From assembly GCA_035538795.1 (NCBI GenBank), contig DATLJS010000004.1:1-64000 (forward strand): DNA of 64,000 nucleotides, written 5' to 3'. A model generated the notes under the pieces. It did no database searches, had not been told where the DNA came from, and was given only the letters and a program-made list of their open reading frames with translations. Shown here in pieces: positions 1 through 7,965 of this stretch. The DNA comes from JAJZGK01 sp035538795. GTDB lineage: Bacteria > Pseudomonadota > Alphaproteobacteria > Rhodospirillales > Magnetospirillaceae. How positions within the stretch are numbered: position 1 is the stretch's first letter; each line of letters begins with the position of its first letter. A program made the translations under genes and the position numbers.

Positions 1-327
1 TAGGGTTAGCACCCTCTGTGTAGCAGGCTGCTACGGAGTGTGGTGCGGCGCAAGCATCATACTCCGTTCCCTGCCTTCTGCATTTTCCGCTTTCGAGCGT
101 GCGGAGGTTGATGCCAAAGGTCGTAGATGGCAGCACAGCCGAGGCGACATCCGCAGGGTTCCCAAGCCACACCGTTTTCTCCTCGACTTCCCTGCGCAAC
201 GAGGCATTGCTGTGTGGCACCGGCACTGAGATTTCCTCCTCTGCCGGTTCCTCGATCGGGCAACCGGCGGGGCTTCGGGTCGTGGGGGAGCCCGACGGTC
301 GTAGCTCCCATGTCACGGAGCCCGATC
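1..327. other. Non-coding left end with an imperfect hairpin at 9-46
   Basis: I see no convincing gene in this stretch; the open frames here lack a ribosome site and resemble no family I recognise. It opens with a long imperfect dyad. The core is a 7-bp inverted repeat (20-26 and 28-34) around one central base, and pairing continues with one bulge and a few mismatches out to 9-46. There is no T-run, so it is not a plain terminator. It could be the edge of the mobile module that follows, or a leader of the DUF3489 gene. Confidence 0.4.
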
Positions 328-570
328 ATGGAAAACACCGCCATCACTTCATCCTCGCCCAAACCGTCCGACAGCAAACAGACCCGTCTGATCGCCCTGA
401 TGCGCCGCAAGCGTGGCGCCAGCATTGATGAGATGGTCGCCGCCACGGGCTGGCTGCCTCATTCCGTGCGCGGCGCCATCAGCGGCACCCTCAGGAAGAA
501 ATTCGGTCTGACCATCGTCACAGAAGCGGTGGCCGGCCGTGGTCGGGTCTACCGCATCCAGGTCGGCTGA
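328..570 (+). CDS. DUF3489 domain protein
   Basis: Small protein of 80 residues. Its body (roughly residues 12-80) reads as a short winged-helix-like DUF3489 domain, with a conserved stretch around TGWLPHSVRGAISG and an end rich in basic residues. The family function is not established; these genes usually sit beside DUF2924 and a large serine recombinase, as here. The ATG at 328 is preceded by GGAG at good spacing, so I prefer it to the in-frame ATG at 310. The stop lies 5 bases before the next gene, so the two are probably co-transcribed. Family recognition is from memory of the motif pattern. Confidence 0.75.
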   Translation: MENTAITSSSPKPSDSKQTRLIALMRRKRGASIDEMVAATGWLPHSVRGAISGTLRKKFGLTIVTEAVAGRGRVYRIQVG

Positions 571-575
571 CCGCC

Positions 576-1028
576 ATGGTCCGTCGCACTTCCGATCGCA
601 GTGGGCTTGCCAGGGAACTGGCCAGCCTGCCCGAGCTTGCCACCGAGATTCTCAAGTCCCGTTGGCAGGAACTCTATGGCCGGGAAGTTCCCGCCCATCT
701 CAGCCGTTCGCTCCTCCTGCGCTCCATCGCCCACCGTCTGCAGGAGCAGGCTTACGGAGCGCTTAAACCGGCCGTCCGACGGCTAGTCGATCAGGCAGCG
801 GACGAGGTGAACAAGCCCACCACCGCACCGGCACCGACCTACAAGCCCGGCACCCGCCTGCTGCGGGAATGGCGGGGCGAGACCCACGAGGTCATCCTGC
901 TGAATGACGGCGTACAGTATCGCGGCGAGCGGCTGCGGTCGCTGTCTGAGGCCGCTCGCCGCATCACGGGAGCCCGCTGGTCGGGGCCGCGCTTCTTCGG
1001 GTTGAAGGGATCTGCCGATGCCGCCTAA
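576..1028 (+). CDS. DUF2924 domain protein
   Basis: Protein of 150 residues of the DUF2924 family. The N-terminal half is helical and contains the hallmark pattern LKSRWQELYG, then LLLRSIAHRLQEQAYG. The C-terminal half (about 90-145) holds TRLLREWRGETHEVILL and YRGERLRSLSEAARRITG, a small beta-rich fold typical of the family. It is found in alphaproteobacterial mobile modules directly before a large serine recombinase. Its last codons overlap the ATG at 1018 that begins the recombinase, which implies translational coupling. The biochemical role is unknown; a helper of the recombinase is an inference from linkage. Confidence 0.8.
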   Translation: MVRRTSDRSGLARELASLPELATEILKSRWQELYGREVPAHLSRSLLLRSIAHRLQEQAYGALKPAVRRLVDQAADEVNKPTTAPAPTYKPGTRLLREWRGETHEVILLNDGVQYRGERLRSLSEAARRITGARWSGPRFFGLKGSADAA

Positions 1029-2681
1029 GCCCATGCCCAAACGCTGCGCCGTTTATCCTCCGAGGAAGGGCTGGAGCAGGACTTCAACTCGCTGCAGGCC
1101 CAGCGGGAGGCTTGCGAGGCCTTCGTCAAAAGCCAGAAGGCCGAAGGCTGGACGCTGGTCGAGGCCGCCTATGACGATGGTGGATTTTCCGGCGGCTCGA
1201 TGGAACGGCCGGCCCTGCGCCGTCTGCTCGATGACATCCGCGCCCGGCGGATCGACATCATCGTGGTCTACAAGATCGACCGCCTGACCCGCTCGCTGGC
1301 GGATTTCGCCAAGATGGTCGAACTGTTCGACGGCCATGGCATCTCCTTTGTGGCGGTAACGCAGCAGTTCAACACCACCACCTCGATGGGGCGGCTGACG
1401 CTGAACATCCTGCTGTCCTTCGCCCAGTTCGAGCGAGAGGTCACCGCCGAGCGCATCCGCGACAAGATCGCGGCCTCGAAAAAGAAGGGCATGTGGATGG
1501 GCGGCAATATCCCCCTAGGCTATGACGTCCAGCACCGCAAGTTGTTGGTCAACGAAGCCGAGGCCGAGTTGGTGCGAACGATCTTCCGCCGCTATCTCGC
1601 TCTCGGCTGCGTCCGTCGGCTCAAACAGGCCCTTGATGAGGACGGCATTGTCAGCAAGAGGCGTGTTCTGCCCGATGGCCGGATTTGTGGCGGCAAGCCA
1701 CTCTCGCGCGGCGCGCTCTACGCCATGCTGAACAACCCGCTTTATCTCGGCGAGATCCGCCATGGCAGCCTGCGCCATCCCGGTCTGCATCAAGCCATCG
1801 TCGAGACCGAGTTGTGGGATCGTGTGCAGGCCCGGTTATCCGACCAATCCGTTGACCGAACGGAGCGGGCGACAGAGCCATCGCCGCTGGCCGGTCTGAT
1901 CTGCGATGCCTCCGGCGAGCGGTTGACGCCCTCTCATGCCAACAAGAAGGGACGGCGCTATCGTTATTACGTCTCTCGCTCCTTGGTGACCGGTACGGCT
2001 GAAGAGCATCGGCCGGGATGGCGCTTGCCGGCTCCCGATCTGGAGCGCACGGTCTGCCGCGCCGTTGCCGGTATTTTATCGGATCGTCAGGCTATCGCCG
2101 CATTGCTGCAAGAGGCCGGACTGGGAATCGCGGCGATACCGGTCTGTCTGGCGAAGGCCGCCACCCTGGCTCAAAAACTGGAGGACGCACATGATCCCTC
2201 ATTGCTGACCACGCTGATCCGGCGTGTCGAGGTTGCTGAAGAGGCGGTCAGCCTGACCCTCGATTTTATCGGCCTCCTGCCCGATCCCAGCCTGCTGACC
2301 GAGTCCGAGGCTCTGACCATCAGCCGCACCATCCCCTGGCGCATTCGCCGACGCGGTGTCGAGATGCGTCTGATCATCGGCGACAAGCGTCCCACCGGCA
2401 AAACCGATCCAGCTCTGATCAAGGCCATCGCACGAGGTCGGAAATGGTGGTCGGAATTGGAGGCCGGCGCCATGCCCTCCATCGCCGCCATCGCTCGGCG
2501 CGAAGCGGTCAGCCCAGGCCATGTCGGCCATCTGTTGCCGCTGGCTTTTTTGGCCCCCTCGATCATCGAAGCCATCATCGGCGGTCGGCATCCGGTCGAG
2601 CTGACCGCCGATGCCCTGATCAAGACGATCGACCTGCCGCTGGACTGGCAGCAGCAACGCACTCTGCTCAACTGCGGCTAA
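1018..2681 (+). pseudogene. Large serine recombinase, frameshifted at the catalytic motif
   Basis: The gene begins at ATG 1018 with MPPKPMPKRCAVY, the normal start of this recombinase family. It then loses frame. The rest of the resolvase domain continues in the frame that starts at 1029, from SSEEGLEQDFNSLQAQRE through IVVYKIDRLTRS and LLSFAQFEREVTAERI, followed by the recombinase and C-terminal DNA-binding regions up to the stop at 2681. Family members normally read Y-x-R-K-S-S-E-E-G at this point. Comparing the two frames, about 10 bases are missing between the tyrosine and the serines, which removes the Y-x-R-x-S nucleophile motif. A shorter product from ATG 1200 would lack the active site. 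I call it inactive unless the shift is bypassed or is an assembly error. Confidence 0.75.
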
Positions 2682-2704
2682 TCTCAGGCACAATCTGCAT
2701 CCAC

Positions 2705-2737
2705 AGGCCCGGTGTCAGACTCCGGGCCTTGTCGTTT
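2705..2737 (+). terminator. Probable terminator after the recombinase
   Basis: An 8-bp perfect stem, AGGCCCGG (2705-2712) with CCGGGCCT (2722-2729), is followed by a weak T-rich tail. It lies 24 bases after the recombinase stop. Confidence 0.5.
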
Positions 2738-2900
2738 GCCGATGCAAAGCCTGCATCGCCGACGTCCGAAACCATACCGCCAAAATCACGAACGGAGATT
2801 TTTGGAGCAGAGCAGACGGAAAACAGCCGAAACCGCATCGTCTCCGGTCGGGACGCGACCCGAGAACCGCGCCGAAGCCGGGGATTTTCGCTGGGAATGG

Positions 2901-2928
2901 GAAAAATCAGGTTTCCACAAAGGAAAAC
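2901..2928 (-). terminator. Probable terminator of tRNA-Ser
   Basis: Read on the minus strand right after the encoded CCA, GTTTTCC and GGAAAC can pair around a 5-base loop. A run of five T follows two to three bases later. It is a short stem, so the call is moderate. Confidence 0.4.
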
Positions 2929-3021
2929 TGGCGGAAGGGGAGGGATTCGAACCCTCGGTAGGGCTTTACACCCTACGACGGTTTAGCAAACCGTTGGTTT
3001 AAGCCACTCACCCACCCTTCC
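2929..3021 (-). tRNA. tRNA-Ser(GCU)
   Basis: On the minus strand the acceptor GGAAGGG (3021-3015) pairs with CCCTTCC (2939-2933), followed by discriminator G and an encoded CCA (2931-2929). The anticodon stem ACGGT/ACCGT closes the loop TTGCTAA, giving anticodon GCU (2987-2985). The long variable arm is typical of serine tRNA, and the T arm is GAGGG TTCGAAT CCCTC. It sits at the right edge of a recombinase module, and tRNA genes are common integration targets, but I saw no duplicated 3' end within the window. Confidence 0.97.
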
Positions 3022-3068
3022 GCGGTAGAGAGAACCGTTTGTTGCGGCCCTCGTGGCTTGGAAGGCAG

Positions 3069-3097
3069 GTTCTACCCAATCGGATGAGCGGCGTCAA
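3069..3097 (-). promoter_or_regulatory. Sigma-70 promoter of tRNA-Ser
   Basis: On the minus strand TTGACG (3097-3092) and TAGAAC (3074-3069) are separated by 17 bases. Transcription would start about 40 bases before the mature tRNA. Confidence 0.6.
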
Positions 3098-3104
3098 TCA
3101 CCCT

Positions 3105-3722
3105 TTACACAGGAATCGACATTCCTTTCACGACAGCCGGTCTGGCGGCCAGTTTTGTCCGCCACCGCTCGATGTTGGGATAGAGGGAAAGATCGATTCC
3201 CTGCCAGTCGTGGCGCTGAGTCCAGGGGTAAATGGCCATATCGGCAATGGAATATTCGCCGGCGACATAATCCGTTTGCCCCAACTGCGTCTCCAGAACG
3301 CCATAAAGCCGTTCCGTCTCCTTGGTGAAGCGGTTGATGGCGTAGGGCACCTGTTCCGGGGCAAAGCGGCGGAAATGATGAGCCTGACCCAACATCGGGC
3401 CGAAACCGCCCATCTGCCACATCAGCCATTGCAGGGTGTGGGCGCGTCCCCTGCCCTCTTTCGGCAGGAAACGGCCATGCTTCTCGGCCAGATAGACCAG
3501 GATGGCTCCGGACTCGAACAGATGCAGCGGCTGGCCGCCGGGACCGTCCGGGTCAGTAATGGCGGGAATTTTGTTGTTGGGGCTGACCGCCAAAAATTCG
3601 GGGCGGAACTGCTCGTTCTTGGTGATGTCCACCGGGATGACCCGGTAAGGCTGTCCCAACTCCTCCAGCAGAACGGAGATTTTGCGGCCGTTGGGCGTAC
3701 CCCAGGTGTAAAGATCGATCAT
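3105..3722 (-). CDS. Glutathione S-transferase-like protein, YfcG/Ure2 type
   Basis: Protein of 205 residues. The N-terminal thioredoxin-fold domain (about 1-85) starts MIDLYTWGTPNGRK, where the T-P-N-G-R-K stretch is typical of YfcG and Ure2p-like enzymes that act on disulfides with glutathione. It continues with the cis-proline region NNKIPAI and the glutathione-binding LFESGAIL. The all-helical C-terminal domain (about 90-205) contains QWLMWQMGGFGPMLGQAHHF, again a YfcG-type feature. It is a cytosolic enzyme, probably a disulfide-bond oxidoreductase. I chose ATG 3722, where homology begins, over the longer upstream reading. The exact substrate cannot be told from sequence. Confidence 0.88.
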   Translation of the reverse strand: MIDLYTWGTPNGRKISVLLEELGQPYRVIPVDITKNEQFRPEFLAVSPNNKIPAITDPDGPGGQPLHLFESGAILVYLAEKHGRFLPKEGRGRAHTLQWLMWQMGGFGPMLGQAHHFRRFAPEQVPYAINRFTKETERLYGVLETQLGQTDYVAGEYSIADMAIYPWTQRHDWQGIDLSLYPNIERWRTKLAARPAVVKGMSIPV

Positions 3723-3764
3723 GTCCCAGTCCCGTTGCAAATGACGTTGGAGCAAAAGATAGGA

Positions 3765-4070
3765 TCAGCGCAGCCCCTGCACCAGTGCCGCCGCGAAAAC
3801 AGAGGCCACCGCCACGCCGTAGGCCGGAGCCCCCAGCGCCGCCGCCGCCAGGGCCGCCGCTCCCGCCGCCAGCCCGGTCCAGGGCGTCGCCGGATCGGCA
3901 TTCAGGATGCCGGGAAAGATCAGCCCGCCCAAAGCCGCATAGGGCACGGCGTCCAGCCAGCGGCGGAATGCCTTGGGCGGCTCGAACCTCTGTCCCAACA
4001 CCGCCGGCAACAGGCGCGGCACGGCGGTCGCCGCCGACAGGGCGGCGATCAGGATCAGCTCAGACCGCAT
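3765..4070 (-). CDS. azlD: AzlD family branched-chain amino acid exporter subunit
   Basis: Small inner-membrane protein of 101 residues with three to four hydrophobic segments. The start (RSELILIAALSAATAVPRLLP) and the motif FRRWLDAVPYAALGGLIFPG are characteristic of AzlD. It partners AzlC in exporting branched-chain amino acids and analogues. Its start overlaps the end of azlC by 11 bases, so the pair is almost surely translated together. The substrate is inferred from the Bacillus AzlCD system. Confidence 0.88.
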   Translation of the reverse strand: MRSELILIAALSAATAVPRLLPAVLGQRFEPPKAFRRWLDAVPYAALGGLIFPGILNADPATPWTGLAAGAAALAAAALGAPAYGVAVASVFAAALVQGLR

Positions 4071-4788
4071 CGGCCGTCTCCTCGGGTTCGGGCAGCAGAA
4101 AGGTCAGACCGGCCCCCAACAGGATGGCCGCCACCAGCGCCCAGCCGGGCGGCAGCACCTGCCGGGCCGCCAGATGCACGCCCATGGCGCCCACGGCGAC
4201 GGCAAGCCCCCTGGGCGCGCCCCGCACCGCCGGCACCAGCAGGCCGATGAACAGGCCGTACAGCATCACCGCCATGGCGTCGTTCAACGCCTTGGGCACA
4301 AGCCCGGCGGCCCAGGCGCCGCAAACGGTGCCCATCCACCAGGAACACCAGGCTCCCAGGTTCAGCCCCAGCATCCCCGCCGGAGTCAGCACGTCGTCCC
4401 TGTCGGAAAACAGCGAGACGGCGAAAGTTTCATCGGTCACGCCCAGAGCCACCAGGGAACGCAGCCCCAGAGATCTCATGGCCAGCTTCGGCAGCAGCGC
4501 CAGATTCATCACCACATGGCGCAGATTCATGAACAGCACCGCGGCGACGATCTCGGGCGCGGGTGTTCCCATGCCCAGCATCGAGATGGCGGCGAATTGC
4601 CCGGCCCCCGTATAGACCACGGCCGACATCAGAGCCGAAGCCCACAGCGGCAAGCCGCCCTCGTGGCTCACCAGCCCGAAGGAAAAAGCGATGGGCAGAT
4701 AACCCACGACAACGGGAAACGAGGCGCGAAGGCCGTCGAAAAAACGGTGAGCGGCGTCATGACCGCCCGCATGGGCTTGCACGATCAA
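4060..4788 (-). CDS. azlC: AzlC family branched-chain amino acid exporter
   Basis: Polytopic inner-membrane protein of 242 residues with about seven hydrophobic segments. The family core is clear: FPVVVGYLPIAFSFGL near residue 25, then SAVVYTGAGQFAAISML and VLFMNLRHVVM. AzlC forms the main channel of the AzlCD exporter. The start at 4788 is TTG; a GTG two codons later is the alternative. It lies 68 bases downstream of a same-strand Lrp-type regulator, an arrangement like azlB-azlCD of Bacillus, which supports control of this exporter by that regulator. Confidence 0.88.
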   Translation of the reverse strand: MIVQAHAGGHDAAHRFFDGLRASFPVVVGYLPIAFSFGLVSHEGGLPLWASALMSAVVYTGAGQFAAISMLGMGTPAPEIVAAVLFMNLRHVVMNLALLPKLAMRSLGLRSLVALGVTDETFAVSLFSDRDDVLTPAGMLGLNLGAWCSWWMGTVCGAWAAGLVPKALNDAMAVMLYGLFIGLLVPAVRGAPRGLAVAVGAMGVHLAARQVLPPGWALVAAILLGAGLTFLLPEPEETADAV

Positions 4789-4856
4789 CAGGTCCGGCTG
4801 AAGTACGGGCCGGGCAGTCTGCCCCCGTTGCCTCAGACAGGCAAGCGGACGAAAGG

Positions 4857-5342
4857 TTATTCGACCGGCAGATGGTCAAGCGGCAACGGCGTCTGCGCCT
4901 TCACCGTCTGCAGGGCGAAATTGCTGCGGATGTCGTTGACCCCGGGAAGCTTCAACAAAGTGCCCATCAGGAACTGCTCATAGGCGGGCAGATCGGGCAC
5001 CACCACCTGAAGCAGGAAATCGGTTTCGCCCGACACGATGTGGCAAGCCACCACCTCGGACAATTCCTGAATCGCGTCGCGAAAGGCGGTGGCGGAACGG
5101 TCATGATGCCGCTCGACCTTGACGCCGACGAACACGGTCAGCCCCAGCCCGACACCGATCCGGCTCAGGCTGGCGTGATAGCCGTCGATGATCCCCGCCT
5201 CTTCCAAAAGCCGCACGCGGCGCAAGCAGGGCGAAGGCGACAGCCCGACCTCCTCGGCCAACTGCACATTGGTCAAACGGCCGTCGCGCTGCAAGGCCGA
5301 AAGAATCCGCCGATCGATGGCATCGAGTTTAATTTTTGGCAC
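4857..5342 (-). CDS. Lrp/AsnC family transcription regulator
   Basis: Protein of 161 residues. An N-terminal helix-turn-helix (about 5-60: LDAIDRRILSALQRDGR, then LAEEVGLSPSPCLRRVRLLEEAG) is followed by the RAM ligand-binding domain (about 70-150, including VACHIVSGETDFLLQVVVPD). Such proteins sense amino acids and form octamers on DNA. The start is GTG at 5342. The gene precedes azlC-azlD on the same strand and is divergent from a LysE-type exporter at 5474. It probably controls both exporters in response to amino-acid excess, an inference from position. Confidence 0.9.
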   Translation of the reverse strand: MPKIKLDAIDRRILSALQRDGRLTNVQLAEEVGLSPSPCLRRVRLLEEAGIIDGYHASLSRIGVGLGLTVFVGVKVERHHDRSATAFRDAIQELSEVVACHIVSGETDFLLQVVVPDLPAYEQFLMGTLLKLPGVNDIRSNFALQTVKAQTPLPLDHLPVE

Positions 5343-5353
5343 AGCATGCCACC

Positions 5354-5376
5354 ATTATCTGTAAAATTAGATGATA
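5354..5376. promoter_or_regulatory. Imperfect AT-rich dyad, candidate Lrp-type operator
   Basis: TTATCT and AGATGATAA face each other around an AT-rich centre in the divergent spacer between the Lrp-type gene and the exporter at 5474. The layout resembles the degenerate AT-rich palindromes bound by Lrp/AsnC proteins. The rest of the 131-base spacer is AT-rich up to about 5405. Confidence 0.45.
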
Positions 5377-5473
5377 ACGCCAATTTAGTGAAATATATAA
5401 GCACACTTCGCAAGGACACACCAGACCTTCACCCCCTAGAATCGCCGGCGCGCCAACCAGCGGAGAAGCGGCG

Positions 5474-6103
5474 ATGGGTAAGGAAGGAATGTTTCTGGCG
5501 GCGTTGGCAATCGCTTATCTGATGCCGGGGCCGGACATGCTGCTGGTCTTGCAGACCGGAGCGGCGAAAGGACGCCTGCCCGCTGTCAACGCGGCCATCG
5601 GCCTAGCTGCGGCCAGGGTCGTGCACGTCACCTTGGCGGGATGTGGACTGGGCGCCTTGTTCGTGAGCAACCCTGCCGCCTTTCAGACCGCCCGGCTGAT
5701 TGGCGCCGCTTATCTGCTGTGGCTGGGCTTCGGCATCCTGCGGGGCGGGCCGCTGGCGGCGGCCCTGGGTTCCGGCCCCGCCGTGGCGGCATCGGCGCTG
5801 CTGTCGTTGCGCCAGGGCTTCCTGACCAATCTCTTGAATCCCAAGGCTTTGCTGTTCTGTTCCATGCTGCTGCCTCAGTTCATTCCTCCGGGAACCGGCG
5901 ACGTCGCCGCCGCATTCGCCCGATTGGGGATGATCCTGGTCGGCGTCGGCGCGGTTTTCGACGGGCTGTTCAGCCTGAGCGGCGCATGGCTGGGCCGCTG
6001 GCTCCAGGACCACCCGAAAGCGGCCCTGGCGCAACAATGGAGTTTCGCCCTGCTGCTGATGGGCTTTGGTGCCAGATTATTGGCCGGCGCCGTTCTGGAT
6101 TAG
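5474..6103 (+). CDS. LysE/RhtB family amino acid exporter
   Basis: Inner-membrane protein of 209 residues with about six hydrophobic segments. It has the RhtB-type N-terminus (AIAYLMPGPDMLLVLQTGAAKG) and the later segment FLTNLLNPKALLFCSMLLPQF, both diagnostic for LysE/RhtB threonine-homoserine-lysine exporters. GGAGAAG stands a few bases before the ATG. It is divergent from an Lrp-type gene, the usual arrangement for regulated amino-acid efflux. Its stop codon overlaps the stop of the convergent gene at 6100 by four bases. The exported amino acid cannot be told. Confidence 0.9.
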   Translation: MGKEGMFLAALAIAYLMPGPDMLLVLQTGAAKGRLPAVNAAIGLAAARVVHVTLAGCGLGALFVSNPAAFQTARLIGAAYLLWLGFGILRGGPLAAALGSGPAVAASALLSLRQGFLTNLLNPKALLFCSMLLPQFIPPGTGDVAAAFARLGMILVGVGAVFDGLFSLSGAWLGRWLQDHPKAALAQQWSFALLLMGFGARLLAGAVLD

Positions 6104-6906
6104 ATCGCCGGGTCGGGAAGCGCGTCGGCGCCCGGATCGGAGAGGGAAACTTCGGGATCGTGCCGGAGATGTTTGAAGGCCAAGGCAAAAACCACGGCCC
6201 GATAGATTCCAGACAACATGGAAATCAGCATGAACAAGAAAATTCCCAGCACGCCATCCCCCATAAGAAACTTTACCAGCTGCCCGGCGATACCGAAGAG
6301 AATGGCCGGCAAAATGAACAGGCCGAACAATCGCCAACTATTGCCCTGGGTTATCTTGATGCTGTCCCACAATGACAGGGAAATCCCATTGGCTGCGGCA
6401 GGCAGCACCACGAGCAAGCGGCACATGATCAGAGAAAGAGGAAACAGGGAAAGCAGTACAAGAATGGGAAGAACCTTCCTTTCCACCCCGTTGCCCAGAA
6501 GCACCATCAGAAACAGCAGAGGGACGGCAATCCCCAGAAAGCTCCCCAACAGGCGCAGCATGGCCCAGATGGACATCCATTCCTCGCGGCCATAACCGAA
6601 ACCAAAACGGGCTTCCTCACCCTGAACGGCCAGACGCTGTATGCTGTTGCTGACGGGGATATCGAAGGCGCAATAAACCAGCCACAGCACCAAGGCATAA
6701 AAAAACATCGACCATGGAGAATGTGTCGCGCTGTGGCTGATCTTGCCGACCAGAACCGCGCCCACGCCCAATAAAAAACCGGCCGCGGCCACGGTTATGA
6801 GCACAATCGCCAAAGCCCCCATGTAGGGCAGAATGCGCCGCCAATTTTGACCCAGACAACGAAATCCCTCGCCCAACGTGACGAAGACCGGAAGCTTATT
6901 GGTCAT
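6100..6906 (-). CDS. Multi-pass membrane protein of unknown function
   Basis: Protein of 268 residues with about six hydrophobic segments (around 25-50, 65-90, 125-150, 155-180, 205-225 and 230-255). It begins with a short cytoplasmic stretch containing LGEGFRCLGQNWRRILPY and ends in a polar tail. The pattern resembles glycerophosphoryl-diester-phosphodiesterase-type or YciC-like membrane domains, but I do not recognise a family with confidence. ATG 6906 is chosen because GGGGGAA precedes it; the longer upstream reading is proline- and glycine-rich noise. It is monocistronic as far as can be seen. Confidence 0.7.
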   Translation of the reverse strand: MTNKLPVFVTLGEGFRCLGQNWRRILPYMGALAIVLITVAAAGFLLGVGAVLVGKISHSATHSPWSMFFYALVLWLVYCAFDIPVSNSIQRLAVQGEEARFGFGYGREEWMSIWAMLRLLGSFLGIAVPLLFLMVLLGNGVERKVLPILVLLSLFPLSLIMCRLLVVLPAAANGISLSLWDSIKITQGNSWRLFGLFILPAILFGIAGQLVKFLMGDGVLGIFLFMLISMLSGIYRAVVFALAFKHLRHDPEVSLSDPGADALPDPAI

Positions 6907-7009
6907 GCCGTTCCCCCAGACTGGAACCGGCGACGCCCCCGCGCCGCCGCGCCGCACAGGTTAACGCCTGACATGCTTCTCGTCTTCCGGTTTCAGCGCG
7001 TCATGGCCT

Positions 7010-7828
7010 TTAGGCAGGCTCCCCCCGGGCAAAGGCGGCGGCGCGGCGCACCTGATCGTCGCTGGGACGAACGCCGGTATAGAGAACAAACTGTTCGACC
7101 GCCTGCAAGGCGATGACGTCGGCGCCGGAGATGATTTGCTTGCCCCGTTCCTGGGCGGCGCGGATCAACGGCGTTTCCACCGGCAAAGCGACCACGTCGA
7201 AAATAACGGCGGCGGCGTCGATGGCGGCGGAAGAAAAGGCCAAATCCTCGGCCTCGGCTCCGCCGGCCATGCCGATGGGCGTGACATTGATCAGGATATC
7301 GGTCCGCAAATTCCCCAGATCGGGCTGCCAGTCATAGCCGCAAGTTCTGGCCAGCGCCCTGCCCGTCGCCTCGTTGCGGGCCAGGATGACGCCCGAACGG
7401 AAACCGGCGTCGCGAAAGGCGCTGGCCACCGCCTTGGCCATGCCGCCGGAACCGCGCAGAGCGAACGACGCATCCTGGGACAAACCCCGTTCCGCGATCA
7501 GCCGCGCGATCGCGATGTAATCGGTGTTATAGGCCCACAGGGTACCGTCGGTATTGACGATGGTATTGATGGATTGGATCGCCGACGCCGAATCGTCCAT
7601 GCCGTCCACCAGGGGAATGCAGGCTTCCTTGAACGGCATGGAGACGGCGCAGCCGCGAATGCCCAAGGCGCGCACACCGCCGATGGCCGCCGGTAAATCC
7701 TTGGTCGTGAACGCCTTGTAGATGAAATTAAGCCCCAACTCGCCATAGAGGAAATTATGGAACCGGGTACCGAAATTTCCCGGACGCCCCGACAGGGACA
7801 TGCACAGTTGAGTATCCTTGTTGATCAT
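7010..7828 (-). CDS. Shikimate 5-dehydrogenase-like protein (AroE superfamily)
   Basis: Protein of 272 residues. The substrate-binding N-terminal domain carries the serine pair in CMSLSGRPGNFG, the catalytic lysine in SMPFKE and the N-T-D triad in AYNTDYIA. The Rossmann domain has the dinucleotide loop GSGGMAKAV and continues to the C-terminal helix. The SLSGRPGNFG start marks the AroE-like subgroup that lies apart from canonical biosynthetic AroE, so its true substrate may be shikimate, quinate or an aminoshikimate analogue. ATG 7828 is used because homology starts there and the longer reading would run into the gatB terminator. No aromatic-pathway neighbours are present. Confidence 0.82.
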   Translation of the reverse strand: MINKDTQLCMSLSGRPGNFGTRFHNFLYGELGLNFIYKAFTTKDLPAAIGGVRALGIRGCAVSMPFKEACIPLVDGMDDSASAIQSINTIVNTDGTLWAYNTDYIAIARLIAERGLSQDASFALRGSGGMAKAVASAFRDAGFRSGVILARNEATGRALARTCGYDWQPDLGNLRTDILINVTPIGMAGGAEAEDLAFSSAAIDAAAVIFDVVALPVETPLIRAAQERGKQIISGADVIALQAVEQFVLYTGVRPSDDQVRRAAAFARGEPA

Positions 7829-7907
7829 CGCACGGTCCTCGTTCACCAAAAGACGGTTGTCCTCGACGGCAAGACGCCCGCGACCCGGACGGACGTCTTC
7901 CCCCATA

Positions 7908-7945
7908 AAAAAAGCCCCCGAGGCGTCTCGTCCCGGGGGCTTTTC
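7908..7945 (-). terminator. Rho-independent terminator of gatCAB
   Basis: GCCCCCG (7915-7921) pairs with CGGGGGC (7935-7941). On the minus strand the stem is followed by seven T. It lies 20 bases after the gatB stop. Confidence 0.85.
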
Positions 7946-7965
7946 CTGCATGACGGCGACCCTGC

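Noticed and set aside
2712..3002. Open frame containing a GEGFEPSVGL-type sequence
   Set aside because: This is the well-known false protein made by reading across a tRNA on the other strand; tRNA-Ser occupies 2929-3021.
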